Of a DNA stretch of 20,307 nucleotides, positions 12,704 to 19,934 are shown piece after piece. Origin of the DNA: a virus; IMG/VR virus record IMGVR_UViG_3300034073_002418, positions 1 through 20,307 of that record, one strand, 5' to 3'. Below the pieces are notes generated by a model. That model saw only the letters and a list, made by a program, of their open reading frames with translations. It searched no databases and was not told where the DNA came from. How positions within the stretch are numbered: position 1 is the stretch's first letter; the number at the start of each line of letters is the position of its first letter. Position numbers and translations under genes: made by a program.

Positions 12704-13620
12704 GCTATCCCCGCAACGCCGCATCCCCGCCGATTGTTGCAGTTGGTGCGATCTATCTGATTGCAGATGGCACGATACAAACCAGCGGCGCATCAGTCCG
12801 CGTCAAAACCGGTTCAGGAGCATGGGCAACAGGTGCAGGAGCGCTCGCGTGCGATACTGATTCAGGCATCTGGACATACGTTCCGACGCAGGGCGAAACT
12901 AATGCAGAATCATTCATCGTTGCAATCTATAAATCGGCCTGCACGTCGCAGCATCAGACGGTTGCTACGTCGGCATCAGCGACGGCTGGCTATGCTGGAG
13001 TAGACTGGGGCAAAATCGCGGACAAAACGGCGACTGTGGCGTTGACAAACACCACGATCAACGCCGCGCCTATCGCCGACGCTGTTCTTGATGAATTGAT
13101 CAGCCAGCACCTAACCTCAGGCAGCCTCGGCTGGGCGATCAACCAGATCCGAAAAGCGAACCAGACGATCGAGGGCACCGTGCTTGCCAGCCCAACGCCT
13201 ACGACTACCGTCTTTTCGGTCAGTGGCATCAACTACCCGACAGGAGCGTTCAAACACGCTGTGCTTTTATTCGCCGACGATGCTTCCATCGCCGAACAAA
13301 ACAGCCCGATCCTCACCTATACGAACAACGGCGACGGCACATCGACAATCACGGTCGAGGAGGCATTCACGGCAGCACCAGCAACCGGAGACAAAATCCT
13401 GATTATCCCGACAACGCACGTGCATGCTGTGGCGGCGATTCAGGGCGAAATACCTGACAGGCTGGGCTATTTGCTCTCAATCCTCGCCGGTGCAATCAGT
13501 GACGCAGGGACAGCGGCAGAGACATACACGATCACGCTTGGGGCGAACACGTTTACTGTGGATTACTCTGGGCTCGATGCGGCAGGTAACAGGACAGGGG
13601 CGACCCTGACGAAGACATGA
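12700..13620 (+). CDS. Phage tail/fibre-like beta protein (306 aa)
   Basis: The ATG at 12700 overlaps the previous stop and has GGAGG (12686-12690) upstream. The sequence is built of short beta repeats rich in Ala, Thr, Gly and Ile. Recognisable phage-fibre patterns include GIWTYVPTQGETNAESFIVAIYK, a VALTNTTI segment, the VLDELISQHLTSGSLG helix, and ILTYTNNGDGTSTITVEEAFTAAPATGDKI. These recur in tail and baseplate proteins. There is no enzyme motif. Together with the LamG gene it forms a receptor-contact or tail-surface set. The exact family is not named. Confidence 0.82.
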   Translation: MSYPRNAASPPIVAVGAIYLIADGTIQTSGASVRVKTGSGAWATGAGALACDTDSGIWTYVPTQGETNAESFIVAIYKSACTSQHQTVATSASATAGYAGVDWGKIADKTATVALTNTTINAAPIADAVLDELISQHLTSGSLGWAINQIRKANQTIEGTVLASPTPTTTVFSVSGINYPTGAFKHAVLLFADDASIAEQNSPILTYTNNGDGTSTITVEEAFTAAPATGDKILIIPTTHVHAVAAIQGEIPDRLGYLLSILAGAISDAGTAAETYTITLGANTFTVDYSGLDAAGNRTGATLTKT

Positions 13621-13805
13621 CAAGCAACATTGGGGCAGTAGAAGTTGACGGGCCGGATTTGCTGCCGCAATTGTCGGTGACGGTGAAGATCCGTAATAAC
13701 TGGAGATTCCTGATTCGAAACTGGATCGGCAGTTGGTGCTTGCGTGTTGCGAGTTGGTGTTTTCCCGGCATGGAAATCAAGTTTCACGAGGACGCTGAGG
13801 AATGA
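13617..13805 (+). CDS. Small hypothetical protein (62 aa)
   Basis: The ATG and the stop both form ATGA overlaps with neighbours. The middle (about 28-50) is unusually rich in Trp, Arg and Ile (WRFLIRNWIGSWCLRV), suggesting an amphipathic or membrane-surface helix. The N-terminus is acidic, and the acidic tail EIKFHEDAEE would balance the charge. It is compact and has no classic family signature. It may be a small tail accessory protein or a membrane-active peptide. Confidence 0.65.
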   Translation: MTSNIGAVEVDGPDLLPQLSVTVKIRNNWRFLIRNWIGSWCLRVASWCFPGMEIKFHEDAEE

Positions 13806-13963
13806 GTACAAAAATAAAATCAGAGGTGCTGTTTCAGGAACTCAAGCGACTGATTGAGATTCCGGCAAACGTGCGAAAACTCGTTTTGACCGTGGAGATC
13901 AATGAGCCAGTTGCGGTTGTGTTTGACTGTTTGGCGTCTGAGCCAAAGGAGCCTGCTGAATGA
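13802..13963 (+). CDS. Small phage protein (53 aa)
   Basis: This frame codes for a 53-residue product. Both junctions are ATGA. The pattern is an N-terminal helix with IPANVRKLVLTVEINEPVAVVFDC. It resembles a recurring short phage protein type with an Ile-Pro-x-x-Val motif and one beta hairpin, often found near tail genes and of unknown function. Confidence in the gene rests on coupling at both ends and on the coherent composition. Confidence 0.65.
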   Translation: MSTKIKSEVLFQELKRLIEIPANVRKLVLTVEINEPVAVVFDCLASEPKEPAE

Positions 13964-14184
13964 GCGTCGGACGATACATCATGCGGCCCCGCGTGTTTCA
14001 GGGGCGGGCGTTTGCGGGGTGGGCGCTGGCTAATGCTGGCGCACCACCGTCAGCGCCTGTTTACGGTCGACTAATTGCCGCAGGTGTATATGCGTCTGGT
14101 GTTGTCGCGGGCGAATCCTACCAAAGCGGGCACAAAGCAGCGCAAACGTATTCATCCGGCATTGTTGCGGGGAGTGTGCAATGA
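13960..14184 (+). CDS. Small protein with three decapeptide repeats (74 aa)
   Basis: Both ends overlap neighbours as ATGA. The C-terminal half consists of three consecutive 10-residue repeats starting at Y44, Y54 and Y64, with pattern Y-x-S-G-x-x-A-(G/A)-x-x. The whole protein is rich in Gly, Ala, Ser and Val. Periodic Tyr-x-Ser-Gly units are typical of beta-helical or fibrous surface structures in phage tails. The N-terminus is basic (RPRVFQGRAF). It may be a short fibre, collar or spike element. Function is not established. Confidence 0.7.
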   Translation: MSVGRYIMRPRVFQGRAFAGWALANAGAPPSAPVYGRLIAAGVYASGVVAGESYQSGHKAAQTYSSGIVAGSVQ

Positions 14185-14567
14185 GTTGCGATCCGATTGT
14201 TGGGTGTGCGAATGAAGATAGTACGCTGTCAATCATGGCTCGGGTTGAAGTTGATGGCAGCAATTGGACCACGGCAAGCGTCACGGCAATCAGCTGGAAA
14301 GCGTGGGACATCAACGACAGAGACACAGCCTACAAGAACGGATCGCTGACGGTAGGTAATGTGGTGTTCAATTCGCTGCAGACTGACGCACGATGGACCA
14401 CGGACGCTACCGGGTACAATTTTCGCCACGACATTTCAAACAGCGTGTTCACCGACCCGGGTAAATACCGGATCGAATACACAGCCAGCCTGACGGGTGG
14501 CACACAGATTATTCTTGGCCCGTACCTGCTGCAGATCAATGACATGTGGACGGACGGCGAAGCATAA
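14181..14567 (+). CDS. Phage tail/baseplate-like beta protein (128 aa)
   Basis: The start overlaps the previous stop (ATGA). The sequence alternates strands and turns. It contains ISWKAWDIND, a VVFNSLQTDARWTTDATGYNFRHDI core and a KYRIEYTASLTGG strand pair. This is the look of compact beta-sandwich modules of phage baseplate or upper-fibre proteins. It ends the tail/fibre block before a short gap and the terminase. There is no enzymatic motif. The role is probably structural. Confidence 0.75.
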   Translation: MSCDPIVGCANEDSTLSIMARVEVDGSNWTTASVTAISWKAWDINDRDTAYKNGSLTVGNVVFNSLQTDARWTTDATGYNFRHDISNSVFTDPGKYRIEYTASLTGGTQIILGPYLLQINDMWTDGEA

Positions 14568-14663
14568 AACGCAATGAAATTGCAGTAGGTACTATATGAA
14601 AAAAGCGCTCCATACCGCACACTTCGCCCAAAATCGCGTACACTCTCTTGCATAGGTGGCGAA
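14568..14663 (+). other. Short gap before terminase with possible leader peptide
   Basis: A weak palindrome GCAAT-GAA-ATTGC (14571-14583) is followed by a 19-codon frame (ATG at 14596, TAG at 14653-14655) that stops 8 bases before the terminase ATG. AGGTGG (about 14654-14659) would be the terminase ribosome site. No convincing -35/-10 pair is seen. The small frame may be chance. Confidence 0.3.
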
Positions 14664-16742
14664 ATGCCAGCAAAACAGGACACGCGACAGAACGTAGAAA
14701 GCAGCGAACACCGCAAACGACTGATGGAAGTCGGCGAACTACCAGAGATCGCCAACCCGCAGCGCCGCGAATACTGCCGCACCGACCTCCACGCCTTCTT
14801 GCTGAGTTACTTCCCGGAAACCACAGGCCTCAAGCCATTCAGTGACGACCAAAAAGGCGCCATCATCCGAATGCAGCGAGCGATTCTGCAGGGCGGGTCT
14901 CGGGTGCTCAATTTGTTTCCCCGCGGCTTCGGCAAGACCACCATCAGTGAAAACGCCGCACTGTGGGCGATCCTATACGGGCACAGGCGATTTATTCCAA
15001 TCATCGGCGCGGACGAACACGCCGCGAAGGACAACATCGAGTCTATTAAAACCGAGCTACTCACCAACGACCTCTTGGCCGAAGACTTTCCGGAGGTGGT
15101 GTGTTGCGTTAAGCACCTCGAAAACAAGGCCCAGCGAGCACGAAGCCAGACATACAAAGGCGAGCCCACATTCATCCAATGGGGGCAGGATACGCTGGTG
15201 CTCCCGTCGATAAAAAACGAGATCGGCGAATGGACAGCGTCTAGCGGCGCAATCGTGACGGCCCGCGGCCTGACTGGTCGGATCCGCGGCATGGCCCATA
15301 AGCGACCCGACGGGACAAAACAACGACCTGATTTTGTCATCATCGACGACCCGCAGACGGACATCAGCGCACTTAGCCCCGCGCAATGCACGAAGCGACT
15401 CAGTCTGATCCGCAAGGGTGTCCTTCGGCTCGGTGGCCACACAGAGCAAATTTCGGCCGTAATGAATGCCACAGTAATCATTGAGGATGACGCTGTCGAT
15501 CAGTTGGCAGATCACCAAAAGCACCCGGAGTGGGAAGGGCTCCGCATTCCAATGCTCAAGCGGTTTGCCGACGAGCATGAGAAATTCTGGCTCGGCGAAT
15601 ACGCAGACCTTCGCCGCAACTACAACCCGGAAGACCCACACGACCGCAGCCGCGCAATTGAGGCGAGCAATCAGCTCTATCTTGCAAATCGTGAGCGAGC
15701 AGACGCTGGGGCGCTCGCCACATGGGACGAGTGCTATTCCGTCGGTGAATACTCAGCCATTCAGCATGCTTACAACATTCTGATCGACGACGGCGAGGAC
15801 GTGTTTGCTTCGGAATGTCAGAACCAGCCGCTCAGGCTTAATCACGGTACGGGCTTCCTTTCCGCGGGCGAAATCAATCGCGACCGCGTCGGCACTTGGC
15901 AGCGACTGCCGAACGACACGGTGGCCGTCGGTTTTCACATCGACGTGCAAAAGCGGCTGCTGTATTGGACCTGCGTAGGCATTTCGGCTGACTTTCGCAT
16001 TTACCCGATCTACGGCACCTACCCGCAACAAAAAACCAGCACCTTCGAGTACCGGGCGGTGAAGCTGTCGATTCAGCAGGTCCACCGTGGGCTGTCCGAG
16101 GAAAAGGCAATCGAGACAGCATTGGGCAAGCTGCTGGAGGATTTGACACAGCGACAATGGGAGCGGCAAGACGGCAGCCAGATCCCGTTCGACATCGGCC
16201 TGATTGACGGCGGCTATCAGCCCGCAGCAGTCCGGCAGGCAATTGCACAGTCGCCACAGAAAAACCGGCTATTTGTGACGTTTGGCCGCGGCATCAAAGC
16301 CGGCGACGTGCCAATGTTGCAGCGTGCAAAGCGACCGCACGAAATACGCAGTGCAGACGCAGCCATTCCATGGATAATGCAGCCGGACGCCACAACAAAA
16401 TCAATGCGAAATGTTTTCGTTGATTCAAACAGCGTCAAAACCTTCTTGGCTCGGCGAATTGCAACTGACGCTGGCCGGGCCGGATCGTTTGAGTTGTCGA
16501 AAGGCGAACACCGCCGCTACTGCGAGCACCTTGCCGCTAGCGAATATGCGACCGAAACGACAGGCCCGCACGGCTCAATTCTTGAGTGGCGACAATTGCC
16601 AGGGGCGCCAGATAATCACTGGCTCGACACAACCTGCGGAGCGATTGTTGCGTGCAGCATTGGAGGCAAGGTATCATTCACCAGATCCGCAACGCCACAG
16701 GCAGCGGGAAGGGCACAGCGAAAGAAAGTGAGTTATCTATGA
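14664..16742 (+). CDS. terL: Terminase large subunit (692 aa)
   Basis: This is the ATP-driven DNA packaging motor and nuclease. Walker A PRGFGKTT is at 86-93. Walker B DFVIIDD has acidic pair D228-D229, followed by PQTD. A conserved ARGLTGRIRGM segment precedes Walker B. The nuclease domain shows FDIGLIDGG (D510, D515) and a late NHWLD (D655) acidic residue, the expected metal ligands of the RNase H-like fold. At 692 residues it is longer than many TerL proteins. Its end resembles the GpA-like closing pattern (HWLD...CGAIVA). It assembles with the portal to cut and pump DNA into heads. No small subunit was recognised upstream. Confidence 0.96.
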   Translation: MPAKQDTRQNVESSEHRKRLMEVGELPEIANPQRREYCRTDLHAFLLSYFPETTGLKPFSDDQKGAIIRMQRAILQGGSRVLNLFPRGFGKTTISENAALWAILYGHRRFIPIIGADEHAAKDNIESIKTELLTNDLLAEDFPEVVCCVKHLENKAQRARSQTYKGEPTFIQWGQDTLVLPSIKNEIGEWTASSGAIVTARGLTGRIRGMAHKRPDGTKQRPDFVIIDDPQTDISALSPAQCTKRLSLIRKGVLRLGGHTEQISAVMNATVIIEDDAVDQLADHQKHPEWEGLRIPMLKRFADEHEKFWLGEYADLRRNYNPEDPHDRSRAIEASNQLYLANRERADAGALATWDECYSVGEYSAIQHAYNILIDDGEDVFASECQNQPLRLNHGTGFLSAGEINRDRVGTWQRLPNDTVAVGFHIDVQKRLLYWTCVGISADFRIYPIYGTYPQQKTSTFEYRAVKLSIQQVHRGLSEEKAIETALGKLLEDLTQRQWERQDGSQIPFDIGLIDGGYQPAAVRQAIAQSPQKNRLFVTFGRGIKAGDVPMLQRAKRPHEIRSADAAIPWIMQPDATTKSMRNVFVDSNSVKTFLARRIATDAGRAGSFELSKGEHRRYCEHLAASEYATETTGPHGSILEWRQLPGAPDNHWLDTTCGAIVACSIGGKVSFTRSATPQAAGRAQRKKVSYL

Positions 16743-17071
16743 CCGGCAAGCGACAGCAGGCAAAACCGTGGACACCTCCGCCGCCGATTGACGTGCAGCG
16801 ATTGAGGCAGCAAGCACCAGCACAGACGCCGCCAACGCAGGCGGCCGCCGCATCTGCTCGGGTGGCTGATTGCGTCGTCGAGGAAGTCCCGGCCGCGTGT
16901 CCGCGCTGCCAGTCAACCGATCGGGAGCAACTGGAGGGCACGATTACCCGCAACATTTCGGGCATGACCCGCGACGGCCGCACATTTACCCGCGTTCGCT
17001 GGGCTTATTGCACCTGCCGCAAGTGCTCCCAGCGTTACAGGGTAATCCGCCGTGAAAACTCGGGTGAATAG
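16739..17071 (+). CDS. Zinc-ribbon protein between terminase and portal genes (110 aa)
   Basis: The ATG overlaps the terminase stop. The N-terminal 45 residues are basic and rich in Gln, Pro and Ala and are probably disordered. CPRC (54-57) and a second Cys group CTCRKC (91-96) form a zinc ribbon, with RTFTRVRWAYC between them. The C-terminus is arginine-rich (RYRVIRREN). This resembles small zinc-finger regulators such as Com-type proteins, and a DNA- or RNA-binding role is likely. Located between terL and portal, it might help terminase recognise DNA or regulate head genes, but this is inference. Confidence 0.8.
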   Translation: MTGKRQQAKPWTPPPPIDVQRLRQQAPAQTPPTQAAAASARVADCVVEEVPAACPRCQSTDREQLEGTITRNISGMTRDGRTFTRVRWAYCTCRKCSQRYRVIRRENSGE

Positions 17072-17084
17072 TTCGGAATCCGAA
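17072..17084. promoter_or_regulatory. Short palindrome related to the twin operator-like sites
   Basis: TTCGGA-A-TCCGAA is a perfect 13-base palindrome directly after the zinc-ribbon gene stop and before the gpW-like gene. Its half-site resembles those at 2791-2836, but the spacing is shorter. It could be a binding site for the same regulator, or chance. Confidence 0.3.
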
Positions 17085-17129
17085 ATCCTGCGGTTGCTGG
17101 CCCCACAGTAAGCCGCCAAACTCGCACCC

Positions 17130-17351
17130 ATGGCAAACCTCCAAACACTTCGTGAACGTCGAGACGCGCTTGAGGCCGCAATTGCAAGCGGCGTCACGTC
17201 GATCTCTGTTGATGGGCAGATGACTACATTTGCCAGTCTGCAGGATCTGCAGCGCGTCTTGAACCGCATCAACGACGAAATCGCGGAGTGTACCGGCCAA
17301 AACAAGAAACGGCCGCGGGCTGCGTCTGTCTATTTGGGGGCCAGCCCATGA
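17130..17351 (+). CDS. gpW-like head-tail joining protein (73 aa)
   Basis: Length (73 aa) and layout match phage gpW (about 68 aa): a helix LQTLRERRDALEAAIASGV, a beta hairpin SISVDGQMTTF, and a second helix DLQRVLNRINDEIAEC, then a short basic tail. In lambda, gpW completes the head and prepares the connector for tail joining. Its place directly before the portal gene supports this. The stop overlaps the portal start (ATGA). The ribosome site is weak, so it may depend on upstream translation. Confidence 0.85.
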   Translation: MANLQTLRERRDALEAAIASGVTSISVDGQMTTFASLQDLQRVLNRINDEIAECTGQNKKRPRAASVYLGASP

Positions 17352-18784
17352 CAACGCTTGCCAACCGCGTCGCCAGATTCTTTCAAACAGGCTACGACGC
17401 TGTCAAAACGAGCGGCAAGCGTAAGTCGGCCCCGACTATCCTCAAGAACGAGGACAATGAACTAAAAGGGCAAGACCGGCACGCACTGCTCGGGACTACG
17501 CGAGACCTCGCCCGCAACTTTGCGCTGGTGGCATGGGCGATCCGCAAGCACCTCGATTACGTCTCAATGTTTGACTTTCAAAGCCGGACGCAGATCCCGG
17601 AATTGAATGCACGGATTGAATCACTGATGGCGGACTGGCAGTTGCCGCAAAACTGTGATGCTGCCGGCCGTCATTCATTTCCGCGAATGCTCAGGCTGTT
17701 TGAGTCCTGCCGCACCAGCGACGGCGACGTGTTCGCACTGAAACTCAACAGCCTTCAGTTGCAGGCAATCGAAGGCGACCGCATCAGGCAGCCGCAAGAC
17801 GCTGAAATTCTGAATCGTGGTGAGTGGTTCAACGGCGTCAGGGTCAACGCGGCAGGCGGCGCCGCTGAATACGCACTGTGGAACAGATCCGGCGATGGCC
17901 GATTTGAGTTTGCTCGCAGCCTGCCAGCAAGTCGCGTCATTCATCACGCCTATTTTTCGCGTTTCGATCAGGCACGGGGCATCAGCCCGCTGGCCGCCGC
18001 CGTAAATTCCTTCCGGGACGTCTACGAGGGCATCGACTACGCATTGGCGAAAATGAAGGTGGAGCAGTTGTTTGCTCTCGTGTTCTATCGCGACGCAAAC
18101 GACACAGTGGCGCCTTTGACCGACGGCAGCAGCGAGGCAAACGGCTACTCGGTAAACTTCGGAAAGGGGCCGGTGCAGTTGGATCTGGACCCCGGCGACA
18201 AAGCCGAATTCCTCAAGACTGACAACCCCGGCAGTAACACCCGCGAGTTTATTCAGGTGGTTCTGTCGATCGCGATGAAGTCACTCGACCTGCCCTACAA
18301 CTTTGCGGACGAGTCGTTTACAAATTTCTTCGGCTCGCGTGCCGCGTGGCTGCAATATGACCGCGCTTGCATCGCCAAACGTGCGGACATTGCCGAGTTT
18401 CTCCGCAAGATCACGGTTTGGCTTTATCAAGGCTGGATCGCATCTGGCCGGCTGGTTATTCCTGAGGGCATGACCATTCGCGACCTGTCGTTTGAGTGGG
18501 TTCACCGCGGAATGCCATGGTGGGACCCTGCAAAGGAAATCAACGGCAACGTGGCAGCCATTCAAGCGGGACTAGACAACCCCTACCGTATCTGCAAAGA
18601 AACCGGCCGCGGAGAATTCGAAGAAAACGTGGACGCCATCGCACGGGCTCAACAATACGCTCGGAGCAAGGGTGTGGCGCTCAATTACGCCATGCAGCCT
18701 GTCGAGCAACCTGACGAAGACGATGACGAAGACGATAATGAGATTGAGCGAGTACCAGAACGCAACACAAGGGGCCGACTATGA
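17348..18784 (+). CDS. Portal protein, lambda gpB family (478 aa)
   Basis: The portal ring sits at the head vertex and is the channel for DNA entry and tail attachment. Family features include the early ALLGTTRDLARNFALVAWAIRKHLDYV helices, the central VEQLFALVFYRD and DPGDKAEFLKTDNPGSNTREF segments, FFGSRAAWLQYDRA, and the late FEWVHRGMPWWDPAKEINGNVAAI region. The length (478 aa) is usual for lambda-type portals. The C-terminus is strongly acidic (DEDDDEDDNE), perhaps contacting scaffold or terminase. ATG 17348 is chosen because it overlaps the gpW stop; an upstream start would overlap it further. It overlaps the protease gene as ATGA. Confidence 0.95.
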   Translation: MTTLANRVARFFQTGYDAVKTSGKRKSAPTILKNEDNELKGQDRHALLGTTRDLARNFALVAWAIRKHLDYVSMFDFQSRTQIPELNARIESLMADWQLPQNCDAAGRHSFPRMLRLFESCRTSDGDVFALKLNSLQLQAIEGDRIRQPQDAEILNRGEWFNGVRVNAAGGAAEYALWNRSGDGRFEFARSLPASRVIHHAYFSRFDQARGISPLAAAVNSFRDVYEGIDYALAKMKVEQLFALVFYRDANDTVAPLTDGSSEANGYSVNFGKGPVQLDLDPGDKAEFLKTDNPGSNTREFIQVVLSIAMKSLDLPYNFADESFTNFFGSRAAWLQYDRACIAKRADIAEFLRKITVWLYQGWIASGRLVIPEGMTIRDLSFEWVHRGMPWWDPAKEINGNVAAIQAGLDNPYRICKETGRGEFEENVDAIARAQQYARSKGVALNYAMQPVEQPDEDDDEDDNEIERVPERNTRGRL

Positions 18785-19920
18785 ACAGCGTGATTGAAAT
18801 GCCACTGAAGCACTTCCGCGCCAAACTAGCCCGTGGTGCTGGTGCCGTTGAGCGCGAGGGCGGCAAATATGGACACGGCGCCATTTACGGCGTCAGCGTG
18901 ATAACCCGCGGCGAAGCGCTCGGGCACAGCATGTGGATCGACGAGCAATTTCTGGCAGACACCACCGCCGCAATCAACAGAGGCGAAAGCGGCATCAAGG
19001 CGCGTTTCACGCATCCCGGGCTGTCTTCCGATGGGCTCGGCAAATACCTTGGCCGCATCACCGATGCTCGCATGGAAGGCAACAAGGTGCTGGCCGATCT
19101 GCACTTTCAAGAGTCAGCGACCAAAACGCCAGATGGAAACCTTGCGGATTACGTCATGCAGCTGGCAGAAGACGATCCGCAGTCGTTTGGCCTGTCTATT
19201 GTTTTCGATGTCAACGAAGAGCAGATGACGCAGCACCGCGAGGAGCACACATTCGGCGAGCCGGCAAAATTCGTCAGCCCCGACGAGGAAAACAAAAACA
19301 ACTACCCACACGCACGCATGAGCAGCCTTCGGGCTGCCGACGCTGTGGATTCCCCAGCCGCCAATCCTGATGGCCTGTTTCATCGCGAGCAGGAAATCGC
19401 ACAGGACGCCGATGGGCTCTTTGCATTCGCTTTGGGGTTATCTGCCGACCAGCCCCAGCTGCGAGCACTCAGCGTCGATCCTGACCGCGTCAGGGCTGCT
19501 GTGGTGCGATTCATGGATCGGCACGGATTGACTCTCCAGAAAGGATCGGAACCAATGGCGAACACCGCCCCCGCGGGTGATCCCGCACCGATTCCGCAAC
19601 CGACGCGCGAAGACTTCGCCGCTGAGTGCAAGCGTTTCATCGCTGCGTTTGGCGCGAGAGGTGGCGAGTGGTTTGCGGATGGCAAGACCTACGGCGACTG
19701 CCAGGATCTGCTGATTGCAGACCTGCGGGCTCAATTGTCCGCGAAAGACGAGCAGTTGGCAGAACTGCAACAGCGGCTGGCCGCAATCGACCTCGGCGAG
19801 CCTTCGCCGGTAAAGTTTGCTGACAACACCAGCCCTGAAAAACCACAGGCCCGCAGCCTCAACGCTGGCGTGGCTCAGCGAATCCGAATGCCGCAACCCG
19901 CTTTTCCGTCCGCAAACTGA
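18781..19920 (+). CDS. Prohead protease with fused scaffold-like C-terminus (379 aa)
   Basis: Residues 1-170 look like a prohead maturation protease: a beta-rich core with FTHPG (H78) and PQSFGLSIVF (S135 or S139) as the likely catalytic His and Ser. A charged linker follows. Residues about 259-379 are scaffold-like, with a helical coiled-coil segment (LLIADLRAQLSAKDEQLAELQQRL) and a Pro-rich end. An in-frame ATG at 19555 (M259) has AAGGA 9 bases upstream, so an independent scaffold could be made, as lambda Nu3 is from gene C. The product cleaves scaffold and head proteins during maturation. It starts inside the portal gene stop. Confidence 0.92.
   Translation: MNSVIEMPLKHFRAKLARGAGAVEREGGKYGHGAIYGVSVITRGEALGHSMWIDEQFLADTTAAINRGESGIKARFTHPGLSSDGLGKYLGRITDARMEGNKVLADLHFQESATKTPDGNLADYVMQLAEDDPQSFGLSIVFDVNEEQMTQHREEHTFGEPAKFVSPDEENKNNYPHARMSSLRAADAVDSPAANPDGLFHREQEIAQDADGLFAFALGLSADQPQLRALSVDPDRVRAAVVRFMDRHGLTLQKGSEPMANTAPAGDPAPIPQPTREDFAAECKRFIAAFGARGGEWFADGKTYGDCQDLLIADLRAQLSAKDEQLAELQQRLAAIDLGEPSPVKFADNTSPEKPQARSLNAGVAQRIRMPQPAFPSAN
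19555..19920 (+). CDS. Probable nested scaffold protein (121 aa) translated from within the protease gene
   Basis: An in-frame ATG (M259 of the protease) is preceded by GAAAGGA (19539-19545) about 9 bases upstream. The resulting 121-residue product contains a polar N-terminal segment, a helical core, a coiled-coil stretch and a basic C-terminus: the composition expected of a phage scaffold. It would share the C-terminus of the fused protease. Nested scaffolds are known from lambda (Nu3 within C). Whether this start is used is inferred. Confidence 0.5.
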   Translation: MANTAPAGDPAPIPQPTREDFAAECKRFIAAFGARGGEWFADGKTYGDCQDLLIADLRAQLSAKDEQLAELQQRLAAIDLGEPSPVKFADNTSPEKPQARSLNAGVAQRIRMPQPAFPSAN

Positions 19921-19934
19921 AGGAGACATGATCC

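Noticed and set aside
14596-14655. 19-codon leader peptide before terL
   Set aside because: Too short, weak ribosome site; noted in the gap annotation but not called a gene.
14807-15641. Minus-strand frames opposite the terminase gene
   Set aside because: They mirror the terL codons, lack start signals and have no known motif.
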